Shown: positions 43,396 to 52,284 of the stretch, piece after piece | Layout of the letters: each line of letters starts with the position of its first letter | Position numbering within the stretch: position 1 is the first letter of the stretch | Assembly (NCBI GenBank): GCA_964563435.1 | Contig: CAZLXI010000022.1 | Coordinates: forward strand, 1-64,000 | Reading direction: 5' to 3' | DNA length: 64,000 nt | Source of the DNA: Leadbetterella sp964563435 | GTDB taxonomy: Bacteria > Bacteroidota > Bacteroidia > Cytophagales > Spirosomataceae | The notes under the pieces: model-generated | Told to the model about the DNA's origin: nothing | The model's database searches: none | What the model saw: only the letters and a program-made list of their open reading frames with translations | Program-made: the position numbers and the translations under genes

Positions 43396-43611
43396 ATGAG
43401 ACGAATCATTACTTTCACCTTTGGTTGGGATATCCGCGGTAAGTCCGGATACCTGACGCTCCTCGACGAGGACGGGGTCCGTCATGCCTTCCGCGACCTG
43501 AATGCCCGTGAGCTGCAAATGCTGGCCGGGAATCTTGAACGATACCCCGCATTTATAGACCAGAACCACTGGATACTCTGGGGCACATCGCAGTCTGAAG
43601 CTCACGATTAA
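43396..43611 (+). CDS. Small hypothetical protein
   Basis: The 71-residue protein begins MRRIITFTFGWDIRGKSGYLTLLDEDG and looks like a small beta-rich soluble protein; no signal or membrane segment. The start is the first ATG after the palindromic repeat. It ends 50 bp before the lipoprotein at 43662. Family not recognised; coding is supported mainly by codon usage like its neighbours and by the intact frame. Confidence 0.5.
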   Translation: MRRIITFTFGWDIRGKSGYLTLLDEDGVRHAFRDLNARELQMLAGNLERYPAFIDQNHWILWGTSQSEAHD

Positions 43612-43632
43612 TCATCCGTGTACTTTTTTTAT

Positions 43633-43640
43633 TATTTTTG
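43633..43640 (+). promoter_or_regulatory. -7 box for the lipoprotein/HD gene pair
   Basis: TATTTTTG fits TAnnTTTG, 21 bp before the ATG at 43662. No clear TTG at -33. Confidence 0.5.
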
Positions 43641-43661
43641 AGAAACTAATTTGTTTCCAAC

Positions 43662-44246
43662 ATGAAAAAGACACTGATGAGTCTTCTTGCAACCCTTATT
43701 TTAGTAAGCTGCAACAATACCCAAAATACAGACACCGCTATAGATGACCTCTCCATAATTACCGACAGCACCACTTTTACAGATGACGGTACCGCTACAG
43801 ATGCGGAGTTTGCCCCTTATGGGAAAGCCAGAGCCGAAGAGCTTTCGGCCGGACGGAAAAATGAACTGGAAGCCATACTGGAAGCCCGTGGAATAAACCC
43901 TAAGGAAGTGCCGGCCCTGGCCACAGCCCTCCGCAATACCATCGGCTTCAATGAATGGGATGTAGTGGAAGAAGGCGAAAACATCAGGGCCACCGCAACC
44001 AATAAAGAATCGCTCACGCTCACTTCCCTCATCTTCGGACCCTTTGACGGTAACGGCAGAGGCTATAGTGTACTGGCCATTGTCGGTAACCGCATCTACC
44101 TGTCGGAAGAGCACTGGGAAAACGAAGGCATCGATTCTGCCTATAATATCCAGATGGCCGGCGACAAAAAAATAGAGATCAGTGATGCGACCATTTCTAT
44201 CACCTCGCCGGCAAAAGGAAAAATGAGGCTGAAAAATATCCGGTAG
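43662..44246 (+). CDS. Hypothetical lipoprotein
   Basis: A lipoprotein signal (MKKTLMSLLATLILVSC) precedes an acidic, Thr/Asp-rich linker (about residues 20-45) and a mixed domain (KARAEELSAGRKNELEAILEARGINPKEVPALATALRNTIGFNEWDV). The linker suggests that it is held away from the membrane surface. The HD-domain gene starts 1 bp after its stop, so the two are co-transcribed. I do not know the family. Confidence 0.7.
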   Translation: MKKTLMSLLATLILVSCNNTQNTDTAIDDLSIITDSTTFTDDGTATDAEFAPYGKARAEELSAGRKNELEAILEARGINPKEVPALATALRNTIGFNEWDVVEEGENIRATATNKESLTLTSLIFGPFDGNGRGYSVLAIVGNRIYLSEEHWENEGIDSAYNIQMAGDKKIEISDATISITSPAKGKMRLKNIR

Positions 44247-44247
44247 G

Positions 44248-44817
44248 ATGAACTACAAGTCCCTGAAAAAAACAGTGATGGACCGGCTCCGGAAAGAGCT
44301 GCATCTGAGCTATCACAACACCGAACATGTCCGTGACGTGATCCGGGCCGTTGGGGAGATCGCAGCGAAAGAGGGTATCCGGGGCGAAGAACTTACCCTG
44401 CTGAAAACCGCCGCCCTGCTTCACGATACGGGTTTCCTGTTTTTGGTCGAAGGGCATGAGCAACGCTCCTGTGAACTGGCCGCGGAATACCTGCCCCTTT
44501 TCGGCTATTCCGATGCGGCCATCGAAAAGATCAAAGGCATGATCATGGCGACCCGGATCCCTCAGCGGCCCGAAACCCTTTCCGAGAAAATTCTGGCCGA
44601 CGCAGATTTGGATTATTTGGGAAGAGATGATTTCTTTACGGTAGGAAACCGGTTATTCCGGGAATTCCTTCATTCCGGAGTGGTGAAAAATGAAAAAGAG
44701 TGGAATAGCCTCCAGGTGAAATTTCTGGAAGAACATAGCTACTTTACAGCGACGTCGCAAAAAAACAGAAATAAAAAAAAGGCGGAAAACCTGCTGGAGG
44801 TCAAATCAAAGATTTAG
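44248..44817 (+). CDS. HD domain phosphohydrolase-like protein
   Basis: The 189-residue protein carries the HD metal site: YHNTEHVRDV (first His), ALLHDTGFLF (the HD doublet) and an Asp in ADADLDYLG. HD proteins hydrolyse phosphate esters of nucleotides or similar compounds; the substrate here is unknown. It has no regulatory domain. It sits 1 bp downstream of the lipoprotein gene. Confidence 0.82.
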   Translation: MNYKSLKKTVMDRLRKELHLSYHNTEHVRDVIRAVGEIAAKEGIRGEELTLLKTAALLHDTGFLFLVEGHEQRSCELAAEYLPLFGYSDAAIEKIKGMIMATRIPQRPETLSEKILADADLDYLGRDDFFTVGNRLFREFLHSGVVKNEKEWNSLQVKFLEEHSYFTATSQKNRNKKKAENLLEVKSKI

Positions 44818-44872
44818 ACAAAATAAGCCCATAGAATAAAAATCAAGCATGCTCTTAACCCAAATGTAAAAT

Positions 44873-45748
44873 ATGACTTTAAAGCACCAAGGCCCTTTAT
44901 TTACCTTTTCTGATGTCATTTTCCTGATCCTGGGCGTACTTTCGGCCAGCTTTGCCCTGAAAAGCTTCCTCGTGCCCAATCACTTCCTGGACGGTGGCGT
45001 GACCGGTATATCTATCCTGCTTTACGAGATCTATGGCTGGGACCTGGGCATGCTGCTCATCCTCCTGAATATCCCTTTCATTATACTTTCGCTCTACAAG
45101 GTAGGCCGGAACTTTGCCCTCCGGAGCACGCTCACCGTAGTGCTCATTGCCCTCACCATGCAGTTCGTGGAATTCCCGGAACTCACCCATGACAAGCTGT
45201 TGGTGGCCATGTTTGGCGGTTTTTTTATGGGTATTGCCGTGGGATTGTCCATGCGGGGCGGCGGTACATTTGACGGCATGGAAGTACTGGTGCTCATGAC
45301 CACCAAAAAGAGCAGCTTTTCCATTACGGAGATTATTCTGGGCATGAATATCGTTATCTTTATCATTGCGGCTATCTTCATGAAAGTGGAAACCGCTCTA
45401 TATGCTACCCTGACCTACATCATTGCCGGGCAAACCACGAAATACGTGATCGAAGGCATTGAGGCCTATACCGGCGTAACTATTGTTTCAGGCAAAAGTG
45501 AAGAGATCAAAAGGGCCCTGGTGCTGGAACTCGACCGGGGAATCACCGTCTATAAGGGTGAAAGAGGCTTTATGAAAGAATCGTTCGAAAAAAGCACGGA
45601 AGTCGATATCATCTTCACGGTGGTCACCCGCCTCGAAGTGCGACGCCTGCAAAACACAGTTTACGAAATAGACCCCAAAGCCTTTATCTTCACCCAAACC
45701 GTGCGGGAGCCGCAGGGAGGTATTGTGAAGGAGATCGTAAAGCATTAA
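44873..45748 (+). CDS. YitT family membrane protein
   Basis: The 291-residue protein has five to six membrane helices in a YitT_membrane (DUF161) domain, with FLVPNHFLDGGVTGISILL and RGGGTFDGMEVL as family marks. A C-terminal cytoplasmic DUF2179 domain (about residues 225-285; VLELDRGITVYKGERGFMKE... VVTRLEVRRLQNTVYEIDPKAFI) follows. The transported solute is unknown. A large hairpin follows its stop. Confidence 0.9.
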   Translation: MTLKHQGPLFTFSDVIFLILGVLSASFALKSFLVPNHFLDGGVTGISILLYEIYGWDLGMLLILLNIPFIILSLYKVGRNFALRSTLTVVLIALTMQFVEFPELTHDKLLVAMFGGFFMGIAVGLSMRGGGTFDGMEVLVLMTTKKSSFSITEIILGMNIVIFIIAAIFMKVETALYATLTYIIAGQTTKYVIEGIEAYTGVTIVSGKSEEIKRALVLELDRGITVYKGERGFMKESFEKSTEVDIIFTVVTRLEVRRLQNTVYEIDPKAFIFTQTVREPQGGIVKEIVKH

Positions 45749-45765
45749 AATTAAATAGTGAGTTC

Positions 45766-45892
45766 CGAGTAGTGAGTTCCGGGTTCCGAGTTATGAGAAA
45801 CTGTTTCAGGGGAATGAAATTTCCCCGACAAAGAACCGGCCGGATGAATCAAACCCTTAACTCACTACTCGGAACCCGGAACTCACTACTCG
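45766..45892. repeat. Hairpin of GAGTTCCGAGTAGTGAG words after yitT
   Basis: 26-base perfect arms (45766-45791 and 45867-45892) are embedded in longer imperfect ones, with a 75-base loop. The arms are tandem variants of the words GTGAGTTCCG and GAGTAGTGAG. It lies between yitT and the GH78 gene and ends 16 bp before the GH78 start. Confidence 0.8.
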
Positions 45893-45908
45893 AAACTATT
45901 GTATACCT

Positions 45909-48677
45909 ATGAAAAATATACTCTCCCTTCTCCTCCTGTGCTTTTCCGCTTCAGCACAAACCGTCGAGAACCTCAGAACCGAATATTCAGAAAATCCTCT
46001 GGGAATAGATGTAATTCAGCCCCGGTTTTCCTGGGAGTTGAGCAGCCCGGCCCGCGGAAGCCGCCAGACAGCCTACCAGGTACTGGTAAGCGATAAAGAG
46101 GAAAACCTGGCGAAGAATACAGGCAATATCTGGAACTCAGGTGTGATAAAATCAGATCAGAGTATCTGGGTCGACTATAAAGGCAAGCCGCTGGAGTCGC
46201 GAAAACGATATTACTGGAAGACCAGGGTATGGAATGAAAAGAACAAGATCATCAGTCAGTCAGCCTGGTTTGAAACGGGTCTTCTGAAGCCGGAAGACTG
46301 GCAGGCGCACTGGATAGGCCTTAGGGGGTCGGAAGGCAAGCCGCCCAAATCGGTGGAGCTTCAGAAAGATTTTTCATTACAGAAAAGGGTGGTTAAGGCC
46401 CGCGTTTATGTGACGGGGCTGGGAGCTTATCACCTTAGCTTTAACGGGTCAAAAGTGGGCCGGGAAATACTAACTCCCGGCTGGACCGACTACCTCAAAA
46501 CCCTGCACTACCAGACTTATGAGATCCCTGCAGAGGAATTCAGCTCCGGCAATAATTTTATTACGGTAACATTGGGCAATGCCTGGTGGAGCAGCGGTCT
46601 CGGCTGGGGTGGCGGAAAATTTTCGTACAGCCAGGGGCCATGCCGGCTGCTGTTGCAGATGGAGCTGGAATTTTATGATGGCACAAAACAGACCATCGTT
46701 TCTGATGAAACCTGGCTGGCAAGGCTCTCCCCCATCGTCTCGAATACCCTCTATGACGGCGAGGTGTACGATGCCCGCCTCGAATACAATACCACCTGGG
46801 TAAAAGCAGCGATCCTGGATGACGAGTCCAACGCCACTACGCTTTTTAGTGACAAACCGGAAGCGAACAAAGCGGAAGAAGCCGATACCTTCAGTACACG
46901 CAAACTTAAGCTTATCGCCTCTCCGGCACCCCCCATCCGGGTTACAAAAGAGCTTCAGCCTATAGCCATCACCGAACCCCGTAAAGGACGTTACGTATTG
47001 GATTTCGGACAAAACCTGGTCGGTTACGTACACCTGAAGGCAGAAGGAAAAGCCGGTAAGGAGGTGACCATGAAGTTTGCCGAGCTGCTGACTGACAAGG
47101 GGCTGGCAGACCAGGCCAACCTCCGCAGTATCCGCCCTACGGACAAGTACATCTTTAAAGGTTACGGTGTGGAAGAGTGGGAACCTAAATTTACCTATCA
47201 TGGATTCCGGTATGTAGAGGTGGAGGGTCTTTCCAAAAAGCCGGAGTTAAGCACGATCACGGCTAAAGTCATCCATTCCGACCTCCCGGAGGCCGGTAAC
47301 TTTGCCTGTTCTGAAGATCTTCTGAACCAGATTTATAAGATCACCACGTGGAGCCTAAAAGGCAACCTGATGGGAGTGCCTACCGATTGTCCGCAACGCG
47401 ACGAGCGCCTGGGCTGGATGGGCGATGCCCAGATCTTTGCGCCCACAGCCTCGTATATGATGAATATGAACGGGTTCTTTTTCAAATGGCAGCGGGATAT
47501 TGCTGACGGTCAGCATTCTTCGGGTTACGTTTACGACGTAAACCCCAAAATGGTCGTAGGCGGGCCATCTAAGCCGGCCTGGGGCGATGCGGTGGTCATC
47601 GTGCCTTACCAGATGTATCGCTTTTACGGTGATAAACGCATTCTGGAAGAGAACTATGCTGCCATGCTGGCCTGGGTAGAATACATGAATAATCACCCGT
47701 CCACCCAACAGCACGGAATTTACCATTTCCAGACCGGGGAAGGCGACAAAGCCTGGTACGGCTACGGCGACTGGGTGCCGGTGGAGGCTTCTCCTTCCAA
47801 ACCCATCGGCGGTGCTTACCAGTACTATTCCAACAAGCTGCTGGCAGAGATAGCCGGAATTCTGAAGAAAAAGTCCGATGCAGATAAATACACCGCTATA
47901 GCACGGAAAACCGCCGACCGGTATAATGAGTTGTATTACGACAAAGGTACGGGTAATTATCAGGGCGGCACACAAGGCGCCAACCTCATTCCTTTGAGCC
48001 TGGGCATCGCTACCGAAAATGCCCCGGTAGCCACCAATATTGCGAAGAATGTTATCGAAAAAGAGAATCACCTGAGCACGGGCTTTATTGCCACTCAGAT
48101 GCTGCTGCCTGCCCTCAGCGAAGCAGGAGAACATCAACTCGCCTATAAAGTGGCCACACAAAGAACCTACCCCTCCTGGGGTTACATGGTAGACAACGAC
48201 GCCACCACCATGTGGGAATTATGGAACTCCGACAAGGAAAAGCCCGAAGGGATGAACTCCCGCAACCACTTCGCTTACGGCTCCCTCGGTGAGTGGTTTT
48301 ACGAGTACCTGGCGGGGATCCGGCGGGATCCGGACAGTGAAGGTTTCAAACGCTTTATGATAGCCCCCCTCCCGGCCGGTAATCTTCAATGGGCCGAGGC
48401 CTCTTACTTATCCCCCTACGGAAAAATAAGCAGCCGCTGGGATAAAACCGCTGACCAGTTCACCCTGAAATGTACGGTGCCGGCCAACAGCACGGCACAG
48501 GTGCGCCTTCCATTGAATGGAAAAACAGCTCCCGTGATTAAAGAATCCGGTAAGCCGGTCTTTGACGGCAAGACGGCCTCCAAAACCAAAATTCCCGGAG
48601 TAACCTTTGTGAAGAGAGAGGGAGATACGGCGGTACTGGAAGTGTTGAGTGGAGAGTATGTTTTTTCGGTGCACTGA
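45909..48677 (+). CDS. Alpha-L-rhamnosidase, GH78
   Basis: The 922-residue protein has a signal peptide (MKNILSLLLLCFSASAQ) and then the GH78 domain series: an N-terminal Ig-like region, the carbohydrate-binding sandwich (about 130-330), and the (alpha/alpha)6 barrel (about 440-800). The barrel contains the catalytic-acid region VPTDCPQRDERLGWMGDAQ and TTMWELWNS. A C-terminal beta domain closes the chain. It should release rhamnose from pectin side chains or flavonoid glycosides in the periplasm. No polysaccharide-utilisation regulator or SusCD pair is adjacent. Confidence 0.92.
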   Translation: MKNILSLLLLCFSASAQTVENLRTEYSENPLGIDVIQPRFSWELSSPARGSRQTAYQVLVSDKEENLAKNTGNIWNSGVIKSDQSIWVDYKGKPLESRKRYYWKTRVWNEKNKIISQSAWFETGLLKPEDWQAHWIGLRGSEGKPPKSVELQKDFSLQKRVVKARVYVTGLGAYHLSFNGSKVGREILTPGWTDYLKTLHYQTYEIPAEEFSSGNNFITVTLGNAWWSSGLGWGGGKFSYSQGPCRLLLQMELEFYDGTKQTIVSDETWLARLSPIVSNTLYDGEVYDARLEYNTTWVKAAILDDESNATTLFSDKPEANKAEEADTFSTRKLKLIASPAPPIRVTKELQPIAITEPRKGRYVLDFGQNLVGYVHLKAEGKAGKEVTMKFAELLTDKGLADQANLRSIRPTDKYIFKGYGVEEWEPKFTYHGFRYVEVEGLSKKPELSTITAKVIHSDLPEAGNFACSEDLLNQIYKITTWSLKGNLMGVPTDCPQRDERLGWMGDAQIFAPTASYMMNMNGFFFKWQRDIADGQHSSGYVYDVNPKMVVGGPSKPAWGDAVVIVPYQMYRFYGDKRILEENYAAMLAWVEYMNNHPSTQQHGIYHFQTGEGDKAWYGYGDWVPVEASPSKPIGGAYQYYSNKLLAEIAGILKKKSDADKYTAIARKTADRYNELYYDKGTGNYQGGTQGANLIPLSLGIATENAPVATNIAKNVIEKENHLSTGFIATQMLLPALSEAGEHQLAYKVATQRTYPSWGYMVDNDATTMWELWNSDKEKPEGMNSRNHFAYGSLGEWFYEYLAGIRRDPDSEGFKRFMIAPLPAGNLQWAEASYLSPYGKISSRWDKTADQFTLKCTVPANSTAQVRLPLNGKTAPVIKESGKPVFDGKTASKTKIPGVTFVKREGDTAVLEVLSGEYVFSVH

Positions 48678-48690
48678 CGTTACTGTACTG

Positions 48691-48786
48691 GCCTTTTTTG
48701 AACCACATAAGACCTATAAGCTAAGCTTCTGCTTTAATATTATTACTTCTTATATGACTGTATGCCTTATGCGGTTCAAAAAAGGC
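48691..48786. repeat. Hairpin of AACCACATAAG words after the GH78 gene
   Basis: 21-base arms (48691-48711 and 48766-48786) pair with one G-T. Inside are more CTTATA-type words. It is related in wording to the 8481-8560 hairpin. From here to 48871 no gene is seen; after that the two operator-promoters C1 and C2 fill the gap to 49034. Confidence 0.75.
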
Positions 48787-48871
48787 GCGTGGCAAGCGAT
48801 GAAGCCGTTTCCGGCATTTCTTCACTATTCGTTCTTCCCTGAAAATCTTCCACCCGAAAACCTTCTGTTCA

Positions 48872-48921
48872 AAATACCCCAATCGGGGTATTGATTTAAA
48901 AATGGCTTATCGCCAAATTTG
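48872..48921 (+). promoter_or_regulatory. AAATAC-N10-GTATTG operator-promoter C1
   Basis: Palindrome at 48872-48893 with inner CCC/GGG. Its last three bases form the TTG of a -33 box; exactly 20 bases later stands CAAATTTG (48914-48921), a variant of TAnnTTTG. Confidence 0.6.
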
Positions 48922-48961
48922 TTCTCACTGGTTTATCAAAAATACTTCCGTTCCGGTACAA

Positions 48962-49011
48962 AAATACTGTCTGGAGAGTATTTCATAAACCACTGAAGCT
49001 CTGTAACTTCG
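48962..49011 (+). promoter_or_regulatory. AAATAC-N10-GTATTT operator-promoter C2
   Basis: Palindrome at 48962-48983 with a TGTC core as in operator A (one mismatch between arms); exactly 20 bases later stands TAACTTCG (49004-49011), one base off TAnnTTTG. The first island gene starts at 49035. Confidence 0.6.
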
Positions 49012-49034
49012 TACTATCAAAACCCCGTAACCCC

Positions 49035-50051
49035 ATGATACACAAAAAACCGAATATAAGATGGTGCAGATCATGGAGCTTCTACTTAATGGCGATCTGT
49101 ATACTCCCCCCCTGTCGAGGCACCGCACAGGAAGCCAAAATAGTGACTGATCTTAGGGCTGGTATAAAGCTGTCATACTATTTAGGCAGAAACAACAGCT
49201 ATATCGAATCCGGCAGTCACTTCACCTTCGGGATATGTGCCGGAGCCACTTTTCGCAATGATAAACGGCCATTTGCCTTGCATTTGCAGACCGGTGTGAA
49301 CATCTACGCGGCCGGGCTGGGCACTAATATCCTGAATACCTATTACGATACAGACAGGAAAGGCGGGGTAATTGAAAAACGAAGGAAGCTGGAGTTAGAT
49401 TTTGTCAACTCGGCTATAGCTAACCTTGAATGGGGTGGCAGGATCAGGGAAGAGTACCGGCCTTTTTTCCCCATCCAGCATTTTAATCATATGACTCCCT
49501 ACATCAATAATTTATATAGAAACGCCACAGTGACCTACGGAGTTAATTATATATTCAATACCAGTCATCGTAACCAAAACAACACTTTTGTTGGACTTGC
49601 CTCACCGTGGATGAGCCTGGGAATGTATAATGACGGCTCTACCATATTTTATTTAGGCGATCAGTATGACAGATTCTGGACGGGCGGCGGATACATCCGC
49701 GTCAATCCCATATATTCCGCTAAATCTACTGCTGGATCACGGAACGAATGGTCTCTGGAGTATAACTTCAACCGCTTTACGTATGATGTTCAGGACGGGT
49801 ATCGGCTGGCTAATGTTTTGATGATACCGACGGTACAGGATGCTTCATTTTATAATCTTTTGTATAACAATTCCCTCACAACATTTAAGGTCAACCTACC
49901 GCACAATGTTGCTTTAGGCTGGAGCATAATAGGCAAAACGGGAGTTGACATACAGGATTTTCTGCACCGGGTGTTAGATCATTCCAAGCACATTACTTAT
50001 AAGGAGGGCGAAGGCCTCTTCATGACCTCATTTAATCCAATAATAAAATGA
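49035..50051 (+). CDS. Exported protein resembling polymorphic toxin type 23
   Basis: The 338-residue protein has a signal-like N terminus (hydrophobic YLMAICILPPCRGTA, cleavage near TAQE) and a beta-rich body. The second half (VTYGVNYIFNTS, then FYLGDQYDRFWTGGGYIRV, then YNNSLTTFKVNLP and DIQDFLHRVLDHSKHITY) resembles from memory the conserved parts of the Bacteroidota toxin-23 domain. That match is not checked; an ordinary outer-membrane barrel is the alternative. Its stop overlaps the next gene in an ATGA, so the lipoprotein that follows could be its immunity or delivery partner. Two palindromic promoters precede it. Confidence 0.5.
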   Translation: MIHKKPNIRWCRSWSFYLMAICILPPCRGTAQEAKIVTDLRAGIKLSYYLGRNNSYIESGSHFTFGICAGATFRNDKRPFALHLQTGVNIYAAGLGTNILNTYYDTDRKGGVIEKRRKLELDFVNSAIANLEWGGRIREEYRPFFPIQHFNHMTPYINNLYRNATVTYGVNYIFNTSHRNQNNTFVGLASPWMSLGMYNDGSTIFYLGDQYDRFWTGGGYIRVNPIYSAKSTAGSRNEWSLEYNFNRFTYDVQDGYRLANVLMIPTVQDASFYNLLYNNSLTTFKVNLPHNVALGWSIIGKTGVDIQDFLHRVLDHSKHITYKEGEGLFMTSFNPIIK

Positions 50052-50902
50052 AACTAAGCAAATTGATAATAATGGCAGTAGTAAACTGCGTGATGATAAG
50101 CTCCTGCCGACGGGCCACCCCGTATATTCCTTTTGATCAGTATAACCGGTTTTATAAGGCTTTACAAGTTAATGATGCAGATGTTACGAGAGCATCGAAG
50201 GGCGTTTACAAGCTATATATTAAAGAGATAGACACCACTTTCTCGAGAAAAAAAATGTTGTATTACACCACTAGTGCCACCACCAAAGAGGCCAGAAATA
50301 CGGATATCCTGTATTTATATTTTATAGATGATTACCGGTTCTATTATACTAAAAACAAGACCAATTGTATAGATATAAGTACTGACTTGGATAAAAAGAC
50401 CAGGATAGGGATCTACAAATTAAGCAGAGACGATATCAGGCAGGAATCCGTAGTCCTGGTAAACCTGCTTCTGGCAGATGCCCGGGTAAAAGACGGACAG
50501 GATTATCAATACGCAGACATGGTTTATGAGTTAAAAGACAATATGATGGATTTTATGACCATGTATTATCCCATACATTACCGTTCCAGGGACAGCACAG
50601 CGGCTAATCGGCCGGATGATCAACCGCTGTTTGGCCCTAAAATAATCGAACAGGCCACGGAGAAGATATACAACAGCGGCTTGAGGACATTTGAATCAAC
50701 AGGTATGGGATTTTATGCACAATGGTATTTTTCTCCTGAAAAAATCACCACTAAGATCAATGGAAAAGAATTTAACGAAGTGATTTATTCATTTATCAGA
50801 GGGAAAAATTACGTGGTACGCCAATATCGCTTTAATGATTCAGAAGTATTCCGGGAAGAAATACATGAAGACAGGAGTAAAAACCTGCTGTTCAGCTGGT
50901 AA
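50048..50902 (+). CDS. Hypothetical lipoprotein, partner of the upstream exported protein
   Basis: A lipoprotein signal (MKLSKLIIMAVVNCVMISSC) is followed by a 265-residue mixed domain with many Tyr and Asp residues (YIPFDQYNRFYKALQVNDAD; MYYPIHYRSRDS). The 4-bp ATGA overlap with the upstream gene suggests coupled translation. I do not recognise the family. If the upstream protein is a toxin, this is the most likely immunity protein by position, but nothing in the sequence shows it. Confidence 0.6.
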   Translation: MKLSKLIIMAVVNCVMISSCRRATPYIPFDQYNRFYKALQVNDADVTRASKGVYKLYIKEIDTTFSRKKMLYYTTSATTKEARNTDILYLYFIDDYRFYYTKNKTNCIDISTDLDKKTRIGIYKLSRDDIRQESVVLVNLLLADARVKDGQDYQYADMVYELKDNMMDFMTMYYPIHYRSRDSTAANRPDDQPLFGPKIIEQATEKIYNSGLRTFESTGMGFYAQWYFSPEKITTKINGKEFNEVIYSFIRGKNYVVRQYRFNDSEVFREEIHEDRSKNLLFSW

Positions 50903-50921
50903 AAGATTATTATAATATTAA

Positions 50922-51191
50922 ATGAACAATGCGATGTCAACAAGATTAAGAAATGCGCTGATGGGTGAAGAAATGGCCATTGGCATATCTGCTCCTCAGA
51001 CAAATATAGTGTACGGAATGGCCCAAACCATCCCGGGGGATAACTTTAACTTTATGTTTTCTCCAAACGGCCTGTGTGACAACTGGGTGGTCAAAAGATA
51101 CAGTGATGTAAAATCGTATCAGACACTTGAAGCTGTCAGATGCCTGCTCGATAATCAGTTTTATCCGTACTACAAGTTTGAGTTCATCTAA
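50922..51191 (+). CDS. Small hypothetical protein
   Basis: The 89-residue frame (MNNAMSTRLRNALMGEEMAIGI... LDNQFYPYYKFEFI) starts 20 bp after the lipoprotein gene and keeps the island's base composition. No signal peptide or membrane helix. Family not recognised. An immunity-type role is possible by size and position only. Confidence 0.5.
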   Translation: MNNAMSTRLRNALMGEEMAIGISAPQTNIVYGMAQTIPGDNFNFMFSPNGLCDNWVVKRYSDVKSYQTLEAVRCLLDNQFYPYYKFEFI

Positions 51192-51250
51192 AAATAAGGG
51201 GTTGGGAGATAATCATGTCCGTATTTTATAATATATAAAGCGACAATGCA

Positions 51251-52264
51251 ATGAAAACAGAAGTTCTAAATCGAAAAACCTGGAAGGGTCTAATTATTTT
51301 AATTCTAGGAGGAATAGCTGCAGTGATAATAGCCCTGTTTTTTTCTTATTTTAAACTCAAAAGCGGTTGGCTGCTTGCAAGTAACATAGGCTTGAGCTTA
51401 TTAATCTCGGGAGCGGCCTTTAGTTTGGGTGGATTAACCGGATTTATATTTGGTGTTCCCTCATTCTCTGAAACCGAAAAAAAGAAACTCAAATACAACG
51501 ATAACCTGCTTGAAGTCAGCGACTGGCTAACCAAAATCATCATTGGGGTCGGGCTGGTGGAACTAAAACAAATTCCCGCTTTTCTATATCGTATAAGCTT
51601 AAAGTTTAACCTGGGATTTGAAGACCCCTACAATTCCATTCTTGTGATCGCTATTCTTGTCCATTTTTCCTGTGTGGGTTTTCTTGCCTTATACTTTTGG
51701 ACCAGAACAGGCATCACTTTAATCCTGCATGAAACCGATGAAACTCTGGAAGGGCTTAAGGCACTTATTGATGGCCAAAACTCTTCGGCTATCAGTCGAA
51801 ATAAGCATGCTTTTTTGATCGGCGACACACCTGTAGAAAATCGGCTACATGAAGGAAATATCGGTTTTGAAAAGAAAGTATGGGAAGAATTGGATAAAAG
51901 AAAAAATATCCATGTCCCTGACGATTTACAAAAGAACAGATGGGGAGGAAAAAACAGAAGTAACGGCAAAGTATTGATGTGCTCTGTGACCAGATCAACA
52001 ACCAAAGGGTTGTTTAATTTAGATATAGTGGTCTACAATGAATCCGGTGAACCTCTCTTCGGGCAAGTAGCTTTCTTTGTCCATGACACCTTCTCATTTC
52101 CATACAATGTTGTATTAGTGGCGCCTGAAGAAGGAATAGCCCGCTTAACTCTGATCGCTTATGAAGCCTTTACTATCGGAGCCTTGTGCGAGGATGACGG
52201 TACTACTTTGGAACTGGACCTTAATGAAGAGAAAAACTATCCGGAAGATTTTTATTGGAAATAA
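51251..52264 (+). CDS. Membrane protein with prokaryotic YEATS-like (pYEATS) domain
   Basis: The N-terminal half has three to four membrane helices (about residues 12-34, 42-70, 95-110 and 125-150), with LTGFIFGVPSF and NLLEVSDWLTKIIIGVGLVEL between them. The C-terminal region (about 240-330; FNLDIVVYNESGEPLFGQVAFFVHDTF, LTLIAYEAFTIGALCEDDGTTLELDLNE) fits the pYEATS domain as I remember it. That domain has been proposed as a sensor in bacterial conflict systems. The membrane form would sense or signal at the inner membrane. The start is ATG at 51251. The family assignment needs a profile search. Confidence 0.6.
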   Translation: MKTEVLNRKTWKGLIILILGGIAAVIIALFFSYFKLKSGWLLASNIGLSLLISGAAFSLGGLTGFIFGVPSFSETEKKKLKYNDNLLEVSDWLTKIIIGVGLVELKQIPAFLYRISLKFNLGFEDPYNSILVIAILVHFSCVGFLALYFWTRTGITLILHETDETLEGLKALIDGQNSSAISRNKHAFLIGDTPVENRLHEGNIGFEKKVWEELDKRKNIHVPDDLQKNRWGGKNRSNGKVLMCSVTRSTTKGLFNLDIVVYNESGEPLFGQVAFFVHDTFSFPYNVVLVAPEEGIARLTLIAYEAFTIGALCEDDGTTLELDLNEEKNYPEDFYWK

Positions 52265-52284
52265 CAAAATTAGCCCGACCTTAT

